Source: Zanthoxylum bungeanum
Lineage: Eukaryota > Streptophyta > Magnoliopsida > Sapindales > Rutaceae
Assembly: GCA_019454045.1 (NCBI GenBank)
Contig: SKCR01033465.1
Location: 36,687 to 100,686 of the forward strand
Direction of reading: 5' to 3'
Length of the DNA: 64,000 nucleotides
The notes below the pieces were generated by a model. It saw nothing but the letters and a program-made list of their open reading frames with translations, ran no database searches and was not told the origin of the DNA. The position numbers were made by a program, and so were the translations under genes. Shown here piece after piece: positions 1-9,613 of the stretch (the first letter of the stretch is position 1; each line of letters opens with the position of its first letter).

Positions 1-2
1 TT

Positions 3-117
3 CTACAATCAGGTTTATTCTGGCCCACTCTTTTTAAAGTTGCTTATCTTTTTGCTCTTCAATGTGACAGGTGCCAGAGAACAGGAAATATTTCGAGGAA
101 AAATGAAGGACCATTGC
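3..117 (+). pseudogene. Gypsy integrase, zinc-binding end (interrupted)
   Basis: Frame 3 is open from base 3 and encodes the C-terminal half of the integrase HHCC zinc finger, with the paired cysteines CDRC at 63-74 followed by QRTGNIS. This matches the usual gypsy CxRCQRxGxIS wording. The frame stops making sense at 118, where a solo LTR begins. It resumes in the same phase at 3740 if the LTR and one copy of the 5-bp duplication are discounted. The N-terminal part lies outside the window. Confidence 0.85.
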
Positions 118-1017
118 TGTAGGTATTGCATTTTTGCATGTGAAACCCGATGATGAGTCTCAGTTGGAGGCACTACCTTTTAAGTCACGGAAGCCGCGGG
201 AAACGGAAGTCGGAAGGGAGGAGTCAAGAATTGACTCATATTCGGATTAAGTTCATTGGTTTAGCTTCGGGTTACTTGTTGGTTTTCCGTTTTAAAAATT
301 ATTCCTGGCCCAAAACACTCACAAATCACCTAACCTCGGCCCAAAATCCCCGCAAGCCCCTTGGCCTTGACCTAAAACCCCCGCAAGCCCACACACCTAG
401 CCCACACAAGCTAACCACCCAACCAAAGGCCCACACGCCCACAACAAGGCCCACACGCCCAATCACCCTAAATTACACCCAAATTAAATAAAATATTAAA
501 TAAAATATTAATTAGATAATATATTTGAATTAAATAAAATATTTAAACCATTTACCAATTAAATAAAACATAATATATTAACTTCCTAACTAAACAAAAT
601 CACATACTAAATTAAAAATATGATATGCCTAATTAAAATCAATAATAACAAATAAGAAAAATTGACTTCCTAATCTAACAAATTAAATGCCTAATCCTAA
701 CCAATCAAATATATTGTATTCCTAATTTGAACCAAATTTGTCCCCCCTCAATCTAATCTTTTCCATGTTGGATACCAAATCAAATCCTCCCTTTAATGCG
801 AAATCATATTCCTTGTGAGACAAGGAGGAGCCCTAGCCATTCTCTATATAACCATCACCCAAAGCTCTCCCCCTCTCCAACACACACGTTTTTTGACAAG
901 AAGTCACAAGCAAAAAACAACAACAAATCCCTTACAAGTTCACGCATATTACACCAAAAAATAACAAAAATTTCTCTTCATCTCCTTCCCCTACTTGACC
1001 GAAAAAACACAGCCCAT

Positions 1018-1128
1018 AAGCCTCCCTATATCACCGAAACACAGCCCCATAAGCCTCCCTATATCACCGAAACACAACCCCATAAGCCTCCCTATATCAC
1101 CAAAACAACAGCCCCGTAAACCTCCCTG
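1018..1128 (+). repeat. 33-bp tandem repeat in LTR A1
   Basis: Units start at 1018, 1051 and 1084 with core AAGCCTCCCTATATCACC, and a degraded fourth copy starts near 1118. The repeat lies downstream of the LTR TATA box, so it would sit in the transcribed part. In translation it gives a repeated PPYIT motif, but nothing suggests it is coding. Confidence 0.85.
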
Positions 1129-1818
1129 CAGTACCGAAAAACTGCACTCCTATTAGCCCTCAAAACAGTCCCTAAAATCCCTAAACCAGTAACATAAAAA
1201 CTGCACTTATAACCCTTAAATAATCACACAAAAACTGCACTTAAAACCCACAAAAAACACCCAAAACAGTCCCATAAACACCTGAAACAGTGACCAATAA
1301 TACGACAGTGAAACCGCGAGGAAACAGCAGTAAAACGGAGTCAAAACAGTAGCTTGAGCAGTGAAACAGCGAGGTAAAACGCAAACCAGTGAACCAGAAA
1401 AGTTGCGGTGTGATAGCCCTTCCGACGGCCGTGAAACGTGAGTTCGAAAGTCGACATAAAATGTTATACCTGAGGGTATTTTCCACATTCGTTTTCTATT
1501 TTATTTGTATTATTTATTGAGTATTGCTTGCATGATTGTTATGTTGAAATGCATGTTGTGGACCTTGAGTAGATAAATATGCATGGATTATGAGATATTG
1601 TATGTTGTGGCTTTGGAATAAAATGAGAGATGTGTCAACTCTCGCGGTACATCGGATGGAAACCCGGACATAAATTTCATAGCCGATTCCGAATGGACGG
1701 TAGTATGATCTGTACTCAGGATACAACTCCACGTACCGCTTAAGTAAACGACACTTTCTTTTGTTTTATATTGCTTTGATTTATTTATTTTTCGTCATTT
1801 GAATTCCGCACATTATTT

Positions 1819-2500
1819 GTATGCATGATACAATCGAGCGCATGGGCTTAGTAAGTCGGATTAAAGGTCCCCTATTTGGAGGGGTTAAAATCCTTTACCA
1901 CAATGCTTTGCCGCTCCGGTTGATGTGTGTTCGGTTGGATATAAGATATATTCAATCAGGCATACTAAGTTTGATGTGATTGCCTTTATTTTTGTATGTA
2001 TGATACAATCGAGCGCATGGGCTTAGTAAGTCGGATTAAAGGTTCCCTATTTGGAGGGGTTAAAATCCTATACCACAATGCTTTGCCGCGCCGGTTGATG
2101 TATGTTCGGTTGGATATAAGATATGTTCAATCGGGCATACTAAGTTTGATGTGATTGTCTTTATTTTTGTATATATGATACAATCGAGCGCATGAGCTTA
2201 GTAAGTCGGATTAAAGGTCCCCTATTTGGAGGGGTTAAAATCCTTTACCACGATGCTTTGCCGCGCCGGTTGATGTGTGTTCGGTTGGATGTAAGATATG
2301 TTCAATCGGACATACTAAGTTTGATATAGTTATCTTTATCTTTGTATGCATTATAACGGAAGGCGCATGGGCTTATTGTGTTGGATTAAAAGGTTCTCCG
2401 TTTAGGAAGAAAAGCCTAAAAGGCTATCTTTACCACGATATTTGCTGTGTCTTTCATCTATTGATTGCATCGTTTATCCCTGTCTTGGCTCGACCTATTG
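1819..2500 (+). repeat. About 175-bp tandem array in LTR A1
   Basis: Units begin at 1819, 1993, 2169 and 2343 (periods 174, 176 and 174). The first three are nearly identical and share ACAATCGAGCGCATG, GTAAGTCGGATTAAAGG and TTTGGAGGGGTTAAAATCC. The fourth is strongly diverged, and a further trace appears near 3170-3290. A2 and A3 show no equivalent array. Confidence 0.88.
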
Positions 2501-3735
2501 TCATTGGTGTACCCATACTCCCAGCCCATCACACCTTGAAGCCCCCTTAGCGCACACGCACAAAGTCCCCTGCCTTCACGCTAACCACTCCTTCAGCCAC
2601 GCACCACACAAAAAACCATAAGCAGCTCTCTTGCATTAACACGTAACCCTCACGTCCTTAAGCCATTCACGTCAAACTGCACCCATCCTTCACGCCGAAT
2701 CCATGCAAACAGCCCCTAGACTTCACGGTAAATAAGCCCCTTTACAGCAGCTCAACTCTCACGTAAGACCCCTCATCAACTATCGGCCACCCTAGCATCA
2801 TCCCTCACTGCCCTCATAAAGAACCTCACCGCTTCAACCCCTCAACAGCTGCCTCACCTCACGTCCTAGCCTCTACACTCCACAGCCCTTCACGCCTCAC
2901 GCATAGCCATGCCACAAATCAGCCAACCTTAACTGCCCTATTCCCTCTTCACACTAAACACACGCAGATCACAGCCCTAGCCCCTCTCGGCAGCAGCCTA
3001 AATCACCAGTCCTAGCTCACGCCAAACTGCCCTCAACACCACACGGCCACAAGAACCCTTCTGCCACTTCATTGCCTCATAAAACCCTAAACTGAACCCT
3101 TCATGCGACAGCCCCTTGCACTCACGCACACACTCACAACTCTCACATAAAGCTAATTATACCATTCATGCATGTATTATGAAATCTCATATAGTCATTC
3201 TTATCTTTGTATGCATCATAGTGAAAAGCATGTTTATCCCATTGGTTACATCATTTACCTTCGTCTTGGCTCAACGTATCGTATTACAATTCATGTATCT
3301 ATGTCATGATAGCATTTGAGTATTATTTCTTGTGGTATATAATATGCCAATGAAGTTGTATGTTCGTTGCTACTTTGATGTACTTTCAAGCATGAAATCT
3401 TAGATGTGAAATATATGTAAATTTAGGTGTAAGTTTTATCTTGTACATGTGAATTTAGAAGCATGATACTCTTGGAAATAAGTGTTACTTAAACTTGATT
3501 AAATTATTACATAAATCCTTTCATTACAAGTGACATAAGTAAGGGATCATTCCGAACCCAACGGTTTGAGGTCTTCACTTGCGAGGGGTGAGTGCGGCCT
3601 TAAATCTCATTTTCCCAGTTCACACCGGGTGGCGACTTCATTATTCTCCGGTTTAGTCCCCCGTGGCTACTCCGTACTCCCAACTAGGCCACGAGCCTAG
3701 GACAGCATGCGTCATCCAGTTTCTGTGTCCCACAA

Positions 3736-4626
3736 TTGCAAAACATTTTGGAAGTAGAGATATTTGATGTGTGGGGTATTGATTTTATGAGACCCTTTGT
3801 TCCATCATTCAGAAACTTGTATATCCTGGTTGCTGTAGACTACGTCTCCAAATGGGTCGAAACAATTGCACTGCCATCCAATGATTCAAAAGTGGTGATC
3901 AAATTCCTAAAAAAGAATATTTTCACTCGGTTCAGAACACCTCGGGCAATCATCAGCGATGGTGGCACACATTTTTGCAACAAATACTTTGATGCACTCC
4001 TATCCAAATATGGAGTTACTCACAAGGGTGCCACTGTTTACCATCCACAGTCAAATGGACAGGTTGAAGTTTCAAACAGAGAAATCAAAAGAATCTTAGA
4101 GAGAACTGTTGGATCAACAAGGAGGGACTGGTCAAGAAAACTGGATGACGCATTATGGGCCTATCAGACAGCTTACAAGACACTCATTGGTATGTACCCA
4201 TATCGTATGGTGTTTGGGAAAGCATGTCATCTGCCAGTTGAGCTTGAACACAAGGCGTACTTGGCACTGAAGAAGTTGAATCTTGATCCACAAGCTGCAG
4301 GAGAGAAAAGACTTCACCAACTCAACGAATTGGAGGAATTTCGCCTACAGGCTTATGAAAATGCCAGATTGTACAAGGAAAAGACCAAGAAATGGCATGA
4401 TCGAAAAATAGTGCGCAGACAATTGGAACCAAGACAGCAGATGTTGTTGTACAATTCAAGGTTAAAACTTTTCCCTGGAAAGTTGAAATCAAGGTGGTCA
4501 GGTCCTTTTGTGATCACTCAGGTTTTACCATACGGAGCTGTTGAGTTACTGGATCCCAACACCAACAACACATTCAAGGTTAACAGTCAGCGTGTCAAGC
4601 ACTACTGGGGAGAATCATTTGAGTGA
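3736..4626 (+). CDS. Gypsy integrase core and C-terminal domain (pol 3' end)
   Basis: This encodes the strand-transfer domain of an Athila-type integrase, which in an intact element inserts the cDNA into host DNA. Catalytic acidic residues are visible as D16 (GID), D75 (ISDGG) and E111 (GQVEV). The second and third are separated by 35 residues, the DD35E spacing. The core runs to about residue 170. A C-terminal beta-rich segment follows (RWSGPF...[11 protein letters not shown]...[11 protein letters not shown]), with no chromodomain. There is no true start here: the first codon is TTG at the LTR junction, and the reading frame continues from 3-117 across the solo LTR. The stop is TGA at 4624-4626. 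No internal stop is seen, so this part is well preserved. Confidence 0.92.
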   Translation: MQNILEVEIFDVWGIDFMRPFVPSFRNLYILVAVDYVSKWVETIALPSNDSKVVIKFLKKNIFTRFRTPRAIISDGGTHFCNKYFDALLSKYGVTHKGATVYHPQSNGQVEVSNREIKRILERTVGSTRRDWSRKLDDALWAYQTAYKTLIGMYPYRMVFGKACHLPVELEHKAYLALKKLNLDPQAAGEKRLHQLNELEEFRLQAYENARLYKEKTKKWHDRKIVRRQLEPRQQMLLYNSRLKLFPGKLKSRWSGPFVITQVLPYGAVELLDPNTNNTFKVNSQRVKHYWGESFE

Positions 4627-4800
4627 CAAAAAGAAAGTGTCACACTTTCAGATCCAGCCTAACGTTCGAGAAGTCACGTCTAGCTGACGACGTTAAACTT
4701 AGTGCTCGCAGGGAGGCAACCCATGCAATTTGTGTATATATTATGATCTGGTGTGTTTTATTTTTATGTGTTTAATTTTTGCAGGTAAAGTCATTTCACG
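4627..4800 (+). other. Post-pol spacer with splice-acceptor-like tract
   Basis: This is a non-coding spacer with the recurring gypsy sequence around GACGTTAAACTTAG and GGGAGGCAACCC (about 4690-4725). It ends in a pyrimidine-rich stretch and TTTTTGCAG (AG at 4783-4784), 16 bases before the ATG at 4801. Known: Athila-type third ORFs are thought to be made from spliced subgenomic RNA. Inference: the tract is a candidate 3' splice site for the downstream ORF. Confidence 0.55.
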
Positions 4801-5349
4801 ATGGAAGAAGTTCTCGCAAATCTTCACAAGCAATTTCCTTCTCTCCCTCAAAAATCTCTGATGAAAGTCTACAAAGCTCACTTGGAACGAATGAGATTAC
4901 TGATGATCAAAGGTATTCTTACTGACATTCGTTGGATTATTGAAGCATAGGTCCGATTGGCAGGTGAGTCTTCTGAATCTTTTATTTCACATCTGTCTGG
5001 TTTTGGAAGAAACACCTATGCAAAGAAATGTAGAGCTAAGCAAATGGTTGTTTGTTACAAATATGCACGCTGGAATTACAATACTCGTTGTCGTTCTTTA
5101 GGAATGATGTCTGATAATCGCGAAGATAAAATTAAATTCATTAGGGATGGCTTGAGTAAGGAGTCTTTAGATGATATATCTTCGACTCTTGAGACGCATC
5201 CCAGTGGATATGTTCATATAGCCATCCGTAAATTACATACACAATTCCAAAAGGAAAGACAACAGTTAAGTCTCGGGAATCTGACTCAAAAAGACTCTGT
5301 TTGCCAATTTATAAGAAAATTGGATGGGAAGCTTGTTCCTGACGCATAG
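4801..5349 (+). pseudogene. Unrecognised post-pol ORF with one in-frame stop
   Basis: An ATG at 4801 opens a frame of 49 codons ending in TAG at 4948-4950. The same frame then stays open to the stop at 5347-5349, giving 182 residue codons with one nonsense codon. The product would be basic and soluble. No signal peptide or membrane segment is evident, so it does not look like a classical envelope protein. A Cys/Arg/Lys-rich patch (KKCRAKQMVVCYKYARW) is followed by a predicted helical acidic/basic region. The family is not recognised. It sits between pol and the LOG-like copy and is preceded by an acceptor-like tract. It could be a captured host exon set, a divergent env-position protein, or part of one fused cargo transcript with the LOG copy. 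Confidence 0.5.
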
Positions 5350-5601
5350 ACGTCAATCAAGCCACTATGTTTCTTGTACATATTATATCTCTTTGTCTTT
5401 TCCTAATAATTGTGATTTGTTTTGTTGTTTTCTTTTATTTTCTCCGATAGGATCCAGATCCTTTTTACTATCACGATTTATTTTACTGTTTAACTAATAA
5501 TTGTCATTTGGCATGTACTAGTGCTATTATTTTTGCTCACCCTTTACAGGTGTTATAAATTCAACTCATCATTGCACTTTTGAAGACTTCCAGAGTAAAA
5601 C
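5350..5601 (+). other. Spacer with two acceptor-like tracts
   Basis: This is AT-rich and shows no gene. It contains two pyrimidine-rich stretches ending in AG: TTTTCTCCGATAG (AG 5449-5450) and CACCCTTTACAG (AG 5548-5549). The second lies 52 bases upstream of the LOG-like ATG. The splicing role is inferred only. Confidence 0.4.
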
Positions 5602-6208
5602 ATGGAAGCCACTTCAAGAAGACGAGTTGAAAACATCTGTGTGTTTTGCGGTACTAGTGTTGGTGTTAAGCCACAATAAGTAACAGCAGCACATGAATTG
5701 GGTCGAGTCTTAGCTGCAAGGAATAAGCACTTAGTATATGACGGAGGCAATCTTGGACTAATGGGGATCGTTTCAAAGGCTGTACAGGAAGGAGGCAGTC
5801 AAGTCTTGGGAATCATCCCAAAACCCTTGGCGGAGGCAAATCTTATTGGACCATCAAACGGAGAAGAGCTAATTGTGCCAGGTATGTCTGAACGACTGGT
5901 AGAAATGATTAACCGTGTTGATGCTTTTATTGCTTTGCCAGGTGGCTTGGGTACATTGGAGGAAATTTTTACAGTGTTATCTTGGGCAAACTTGAACATA
6001 CACCAGAAACCGCTTGGACTGTACAACGTTGAAGGATTTTTATGATTTTCTTTGTGTATTTCTTGATGATGCCCGGAGAAATGGGTTCGTGACAAAACCT
6101 ATGAAAGAGCTCCTCTTTACTGCCAGAACTGCTCCGGATCTAATTGACCAAATCTTAGCCTATGAACCACAAATTGACCCTATTATTTCAAAGATAAATT
6201 GGTTTTAA
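5602..6208 (+). pseudogene. LOG: LOG-like cytokinin phosphoribohydrolase, retro-captured and broken
   Basis: LOG enzymes release active cytokinin bases from their riboside 5'-monophosphates in the cytosol. Visible here in order are an N-terminal ENICVFCGT (canonical FCGSS), LVYDGGNLGLMG (canonical VYGGGxxGLMG), VLGIIPK, the arginine helix MSERLVEM (canonical MxxRKxxM: Arg kept, Lys replaced by Leu), the signature PGGLGTLEE at 5938-5964, and a C-terminal region ending INWF. The length, about 202 codons, is near the family norm. There are two lesions: TAA at 5677-5679 (codon 26), and an extra T in the run at about 6036-6041 that shifts the frame. No intron interrupts the gene, whereas plant LOG genes normally have several, so it derives from a spliced transcript. 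It lies inside the gypsy element, between pol and the 3' LTR. The family call is strong. Whether the ancestor was catalytic is unknown because of the changed Lys and Gly. Confidence 0.88.
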
Positions 6209-6277
6209 CTTTTAACTTTTCGTGTAGAATTTCAGTTAACGAGGTACTATCTTCATAGCTCTTCTTCTACTGTTTAA

Positions 6278-6317
6278 GACATTGGGGACAATGTCTCATT
6301 TAGGTTTGGGGGAGGGA
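6278..6317 (+). promoter_or_regulatory. Hairpin plus polypurine-like tract
   Basis: GACATT/AATGTC (6278-6283 and 6290-6295) form a 6-bp stem around GGGGAC. AGGTTTGGGGGAGGGA follows at 6302-6317. A 'CATTGGGGACAATG...TTTGGGGG' motif recurs in Athila/Tat elements downstream of the last ORF. It may act as an internal polypurine tract, but the LTR itself starts about 1.2 kb further on. Confidence 0.55.
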
Positions 6318-6359
6318 ATTAGTTGATTAGTATCTTGTTTTTAGTTGTGTGTTGTTTTT

Positions 6360-7532
6360 ATTTTTAGCCCAAAATTTTTCGAAAAATACAAAAAAAAAAA
6401 AAATTGAAAAAATTACAAAAAATTTTTGCGTTTTTGTTTTTATTTTGACTAAAAAGGTGAAATTGGTAAGAGATAGCTGTGTAAGGAGTTCCCACTCCTG
6501 ATACGTATTTCAACCCATTTTCGAAACAAGTTAATTTTTGTTTATTTCCTTTTGAATTATTTAATTTGTGAATTCTCTATAAAATTGACTAAAATGGATC
6601 TTCATATGCTCAGTTGGTAGGTATTATCAACATGTATGGTAACATACAGACATGAGATGTAATTGAAAAGTTTGTAATATTCAGTGCTCTAGTTTAATTG
6701 GAGGAAGCATCTATGAAAAGCATTGGAGTAAAAAAAAAACATATGAGATCCGAGTTATTAAGTCTGTGAAGGTGTTTTAACACCTAGTGCCCTAAAGCCA
6801 ACTGGTTTGGGAGTCACTGGCCCAAAGCTCGCTACATGGATAAAAGATGCTGCAAAAATATATATATATGAAGTCTGAGTAATTAAGTCTGTAGAGGTGT
6901 CTTAACACCTGGTGCCCTAAAGCCATCTGATTTGGGAGCCACCGACCCAACACTCGCTACATAGATGTAAGATATTGTATATAAATAAATAAATAAATCA
7001 GAAATCAAAGAAAAAAAATCAGAAAAATCAGAAAAATTATTCCATTGCTACAAAAGGTGTGAATTCTGATAAAATTTTATGACAAAAATATTACTCTATT
7101 ATCAACTGTACTTGTGACTGTTGTAGGCAAAAATGAGTTGATTAATATTTTGTTGGCTGTGTATATGGAGAATGGTAAATATAATCAGAGAATTTACTTA
7201 TTCAATAATTTAGAAAGAAAGAAAACAACTAGTGACTTGGAGTAGAAGTTTAACTTGATTAGTCACTAACTTCTTTATTCTCTTTTCTCTTGTCTTTTTG
7301 CTTTTGTGTGCATTAGTTTTACTATCTTTTTATTTTTGTAAAATATTTGTGGGTATCATTGATGTAAACCATGACGAGACTACAACTCGTCCACTAGGGA
7401 CACTAGGGGTTTAAAGGCTTGTTGTATATGCTAAATGCAACTGTGATCCCTACGAAAGTGGCTTAGTTAAATTTTATTTTAAAGATGTTTATATTATTTT
7501 ATTCTGTGTTTTGCTCGAGGACTAGCAAAATA
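6360..7532 (+). other. Element E 3' non-coding region with 125-bp tandem duplication
   Basis: No gene is seen. Two imperfect copies of a 125-bp unit lie at 6743-6867 and about 6868-6977. They share TTAAGTCTGT, TTAACACCT, GTGCCCTAAAGCCA and CTCGCTACAT. The rest is AT-rich with homopolymer runs (poly-A near 6390-6402 and 6731-6739). Confidence 0.7.
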
Positions 7533-7545
7533 TTAGGTTTGGGGA
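7533..7545 (+). promoter_or_regulatory. Polypurine tract of element E
   Basis: TTAGGTTTGGGGA lies immediately before TGTGATGAG and is preceded by GCTCGAGGACTAGCAAA. This wording is typical of the primer for plus-strand DNA next to the 3' LTR in Athila/Tat elements. The exact LTR start (7546, 7548 or 7551) is uncertain because the 5' LTR is outside the window. Confidence 0.75.
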
Positions 7546-9613
7546 TGTGATGAGTGATAATTATATCACTATTTCTCACTCATTTAACTTAATATTTTGT
7601 ATAGTTTCTTGAGTTTTGTGAATATTTTGATGTGTTTTGTGTTATTTTGTAGATAAATAAAGTTTCAGGACTCTCTTGAGGTGATTTGGGGCTAAAATAG
7701 TGAAAAACGGACAAAAGGGCAATTTGGTAATTTTTCACATCGCGACGCCTAACATGCGCCATTAGCTGCTAACGTGCGCCGGGGGACACGTGTCAGAATC
7801 TAAAAAGTTTGACTTGCTAACATGAGCCTGCCACGTGTCAACATCACAGCCAATCCGCTAACGTGCGCCGTGACACGTTTCATCATCCTATGGTGTCGAC
7901 AATCGCCATCGCCACGTGTTGACATGTGTCATCTCGCGTGTCTGACACGTCATCGTCCACATCAGCAGTTGACCGAGTCAACTCACCACGTCACTGCCAC
8001 GTCATCATCAGCCTATCACAACGCGCCACATGTTACAATCATACGGTGTTGACAATCACTATCGCCATGTGTCGCCACGTCATCACCACATCACCGCCAT
8101 GTCACTGCCACATCAGCGCAATTATTGAGTTAATCATCCATATCGCCACATCATTGGATAAGAATCTCTGCGGACCAACCAGAAGCTGACACGAGTCGCG
8201 TCGCGACGCGTGAAGCTTGCGCGTCGCGACGCAGAGACCCTATCAACGCCTATAAATTCAGCTCGAGATTTCAGTTTCATATGTACCTTCATCTTTGAAT
8301 TCTCTGATGTAAATAGGGAGTTTTATATCTAATTTTCTTTAAATTTCAGTTTTGTAATTATTTTTAATTACGTTCTGTAATAATAATTTACTTTCTTTAC
8401 TTTTTCAGTCTTTACTATTCAGCTATGAGGAGGTAACTTCTCACTGCTAAGGTGAAAAGTAAAACTTTTATTACTGCAATTTAGATTAATCTCCCTTAAT
8501 TATAGTATATTCACTATTTAAAATTTGACTTAACAAGGATATCGCTATATTGGCCGGTTGGTAATCAATTATAAACTGGTTTTAATCTGACTAAGCATGG
8601 ATACCGCCTGGTTGGTCGGTTGGTAATATACCGCCTTTATGGCAGGTCAGACTTAATTTGACTTAATCAGATTACCGCCTATATGGCTGGTTGGTAATGT
8701 TATCACAAGTTAATATATTATATTAATGGAGATATCTAAATTAGTAGTGGTAAAAGTAGATCCTTTAACCCTAGCATTTTATTTTATTGTAATTTTACTT
8801 TTCGGTATTTACTTTACCGCATTTACTTTTCAGCATTTTATATCTTTTACTTTTAAGTTTTTCTTACTAGCCCTAGTTATATGTCGTAACTAAGTTAGTT
8901 ATCTAGGGTTGTGATGAATTTTAATATCACCGGTTTATAAGGGGTTATTTTATAGTTTGGGTAATTTAAAGGTTTACTTATTAAGTCTTAAGCTTAATGC
9001 TTCTTGTTAACTGGTCACTAATAAGATTGATCTGGTAAATCTAAAATAAACTTGACAAATGAATTTTAGGTTTCAGCCTTAGACTTAATAGCTCACGATC
9101 TTCCTTGAGGATAGATAACCCTTTAATAGATTTCCTTACAGGATAGACATATACATGTCGGGCGGGGGTAACCTTTATTGGAACTTAATCTTAATGAATC
9201 CAGGTAATTTGGTTGTCATAGACATATGGTTCAATTGGGTTATACTAGGTATTTGCGTCTGACCTTCGACAGAGGCTTTCGCATAATTTCGTGTTCCAGG
9301 TTAGTAAACCAATTTATTACACAAACATGAAATAACCACTTCATCTTTTAAAAGATATTAGAAAGATTCACAACCCTAGATAGTTCATTAATATTGAATT
9401 TTCTTAAACCTACTTTCGAGCAATTTTATTTACTTGTTTTTAAGTTTAAAATCATCACCATTTCAAATCAATCAATCAACCTGTTAGATACTAGTAATCA
9501 TTTGACCTCATAAAATTAAAAGATTAGGTATTAAGTCCTCGTGGGATCGATAATTTTTATACTACTTGAACGATACGTGCGCTTGCGTTATACGCGTGTG
9601 ATTACGCCGGTCA
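7546..9613 (+). repeat. 3' LTR of element E
   Basis: The LTR starts TGTGATGAG after the polypurine tract and ends about ...GCCGGTCA. The U3 part carries a dense cluster of ACGT-core motifs (7785-8082) and two CG-rich palindromes (8197-8232). A TATA box, TATAAATT, lies at 8251-8258. Downstream, three diverged copies of a GGTTGGTAAT-containing unit occur between about 8520 and 8710. The end has the typical CTCGTGGGATCGATAA wording. A diverged LTR at about 61994-63278 shares the TGTGATGAG start and the ACCGCCTTTATGGC region. The right boundary is by analogy only, with no duplication to confirm it. Confidence 0.78.

Larger units (their letters stand above)
118..3734 (+). mobile_element. Family A solo LTR, copy A1
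   Basis: The LTR begins TGTAGG and ends CCCACA and is 3617 bp. It is flanked by a perfect 5-bp target-site duplication, ATTGC, at 113-117 and 3735-3739. The orientation is set by a TATA-like box (about 842-850) and by the conserved 3' end shared with copies A2 and A3 (GTGGCGACTTC, CCAACTAGGCCACGAGCCTAG). No PBS, internal region or second LTR is present, so this is a solo LTR left by LTR-LTR recombination. It is about 1.2-1.4 kb longer than A2 and A3, largely because of a roughly 175-bp tandem array and a CA/CT-rich stretch at about 2540-3160. The small ORFs inside it have no recognisable product. Confidence 0.93.
1..9613 (+). mobile_element. Athila-like Ty3/gypsy element, 3' half (element E)
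   Basis: What is seen: from left to right a partial integrase (interrupted by a solo LTR), a spacer with the gypsy-typical sequence around GACGTTAAACTTAG and GGGAGGCAACCCATG, two extra ORFs, a polypurine-like tract, a second purine tract next to TGTGATGAG, and an LTR of about 2.07 kb. What is known: integrase wording such as [12 protein letters not shown] and ISDGGTHFC, and the post-pol GGGAGGCAACCC spacer, are typical of Athila-lineage elements. Athila elements often have a third, env-position ORF after pol. Inference: gag, protease, RT and the 5' LTR lie left of the window. The post-pol region (about 2.9 kb from the pol stop to the LTR) holds a LOG-like copy where an env-like ORF might be expected. 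The element is dead in its present form. Confidence 0.85.

Noticed and set aside
150..491. A 113-codon open frame near the left end
   Set aside because: It lies inside LTR A1, which has exact ends and a target duplication. Its codons are Pro/Thr/His-rich low complexity from a CA-rich strand, and A2 and A3 do not keep the frame.
796..1119. An open frame with PPYITET-like repeats
   Set aside because: It is a product of the 33-bp tandem repeat in LTR A1. There is no recognisable start context and no conservation in the other copies.
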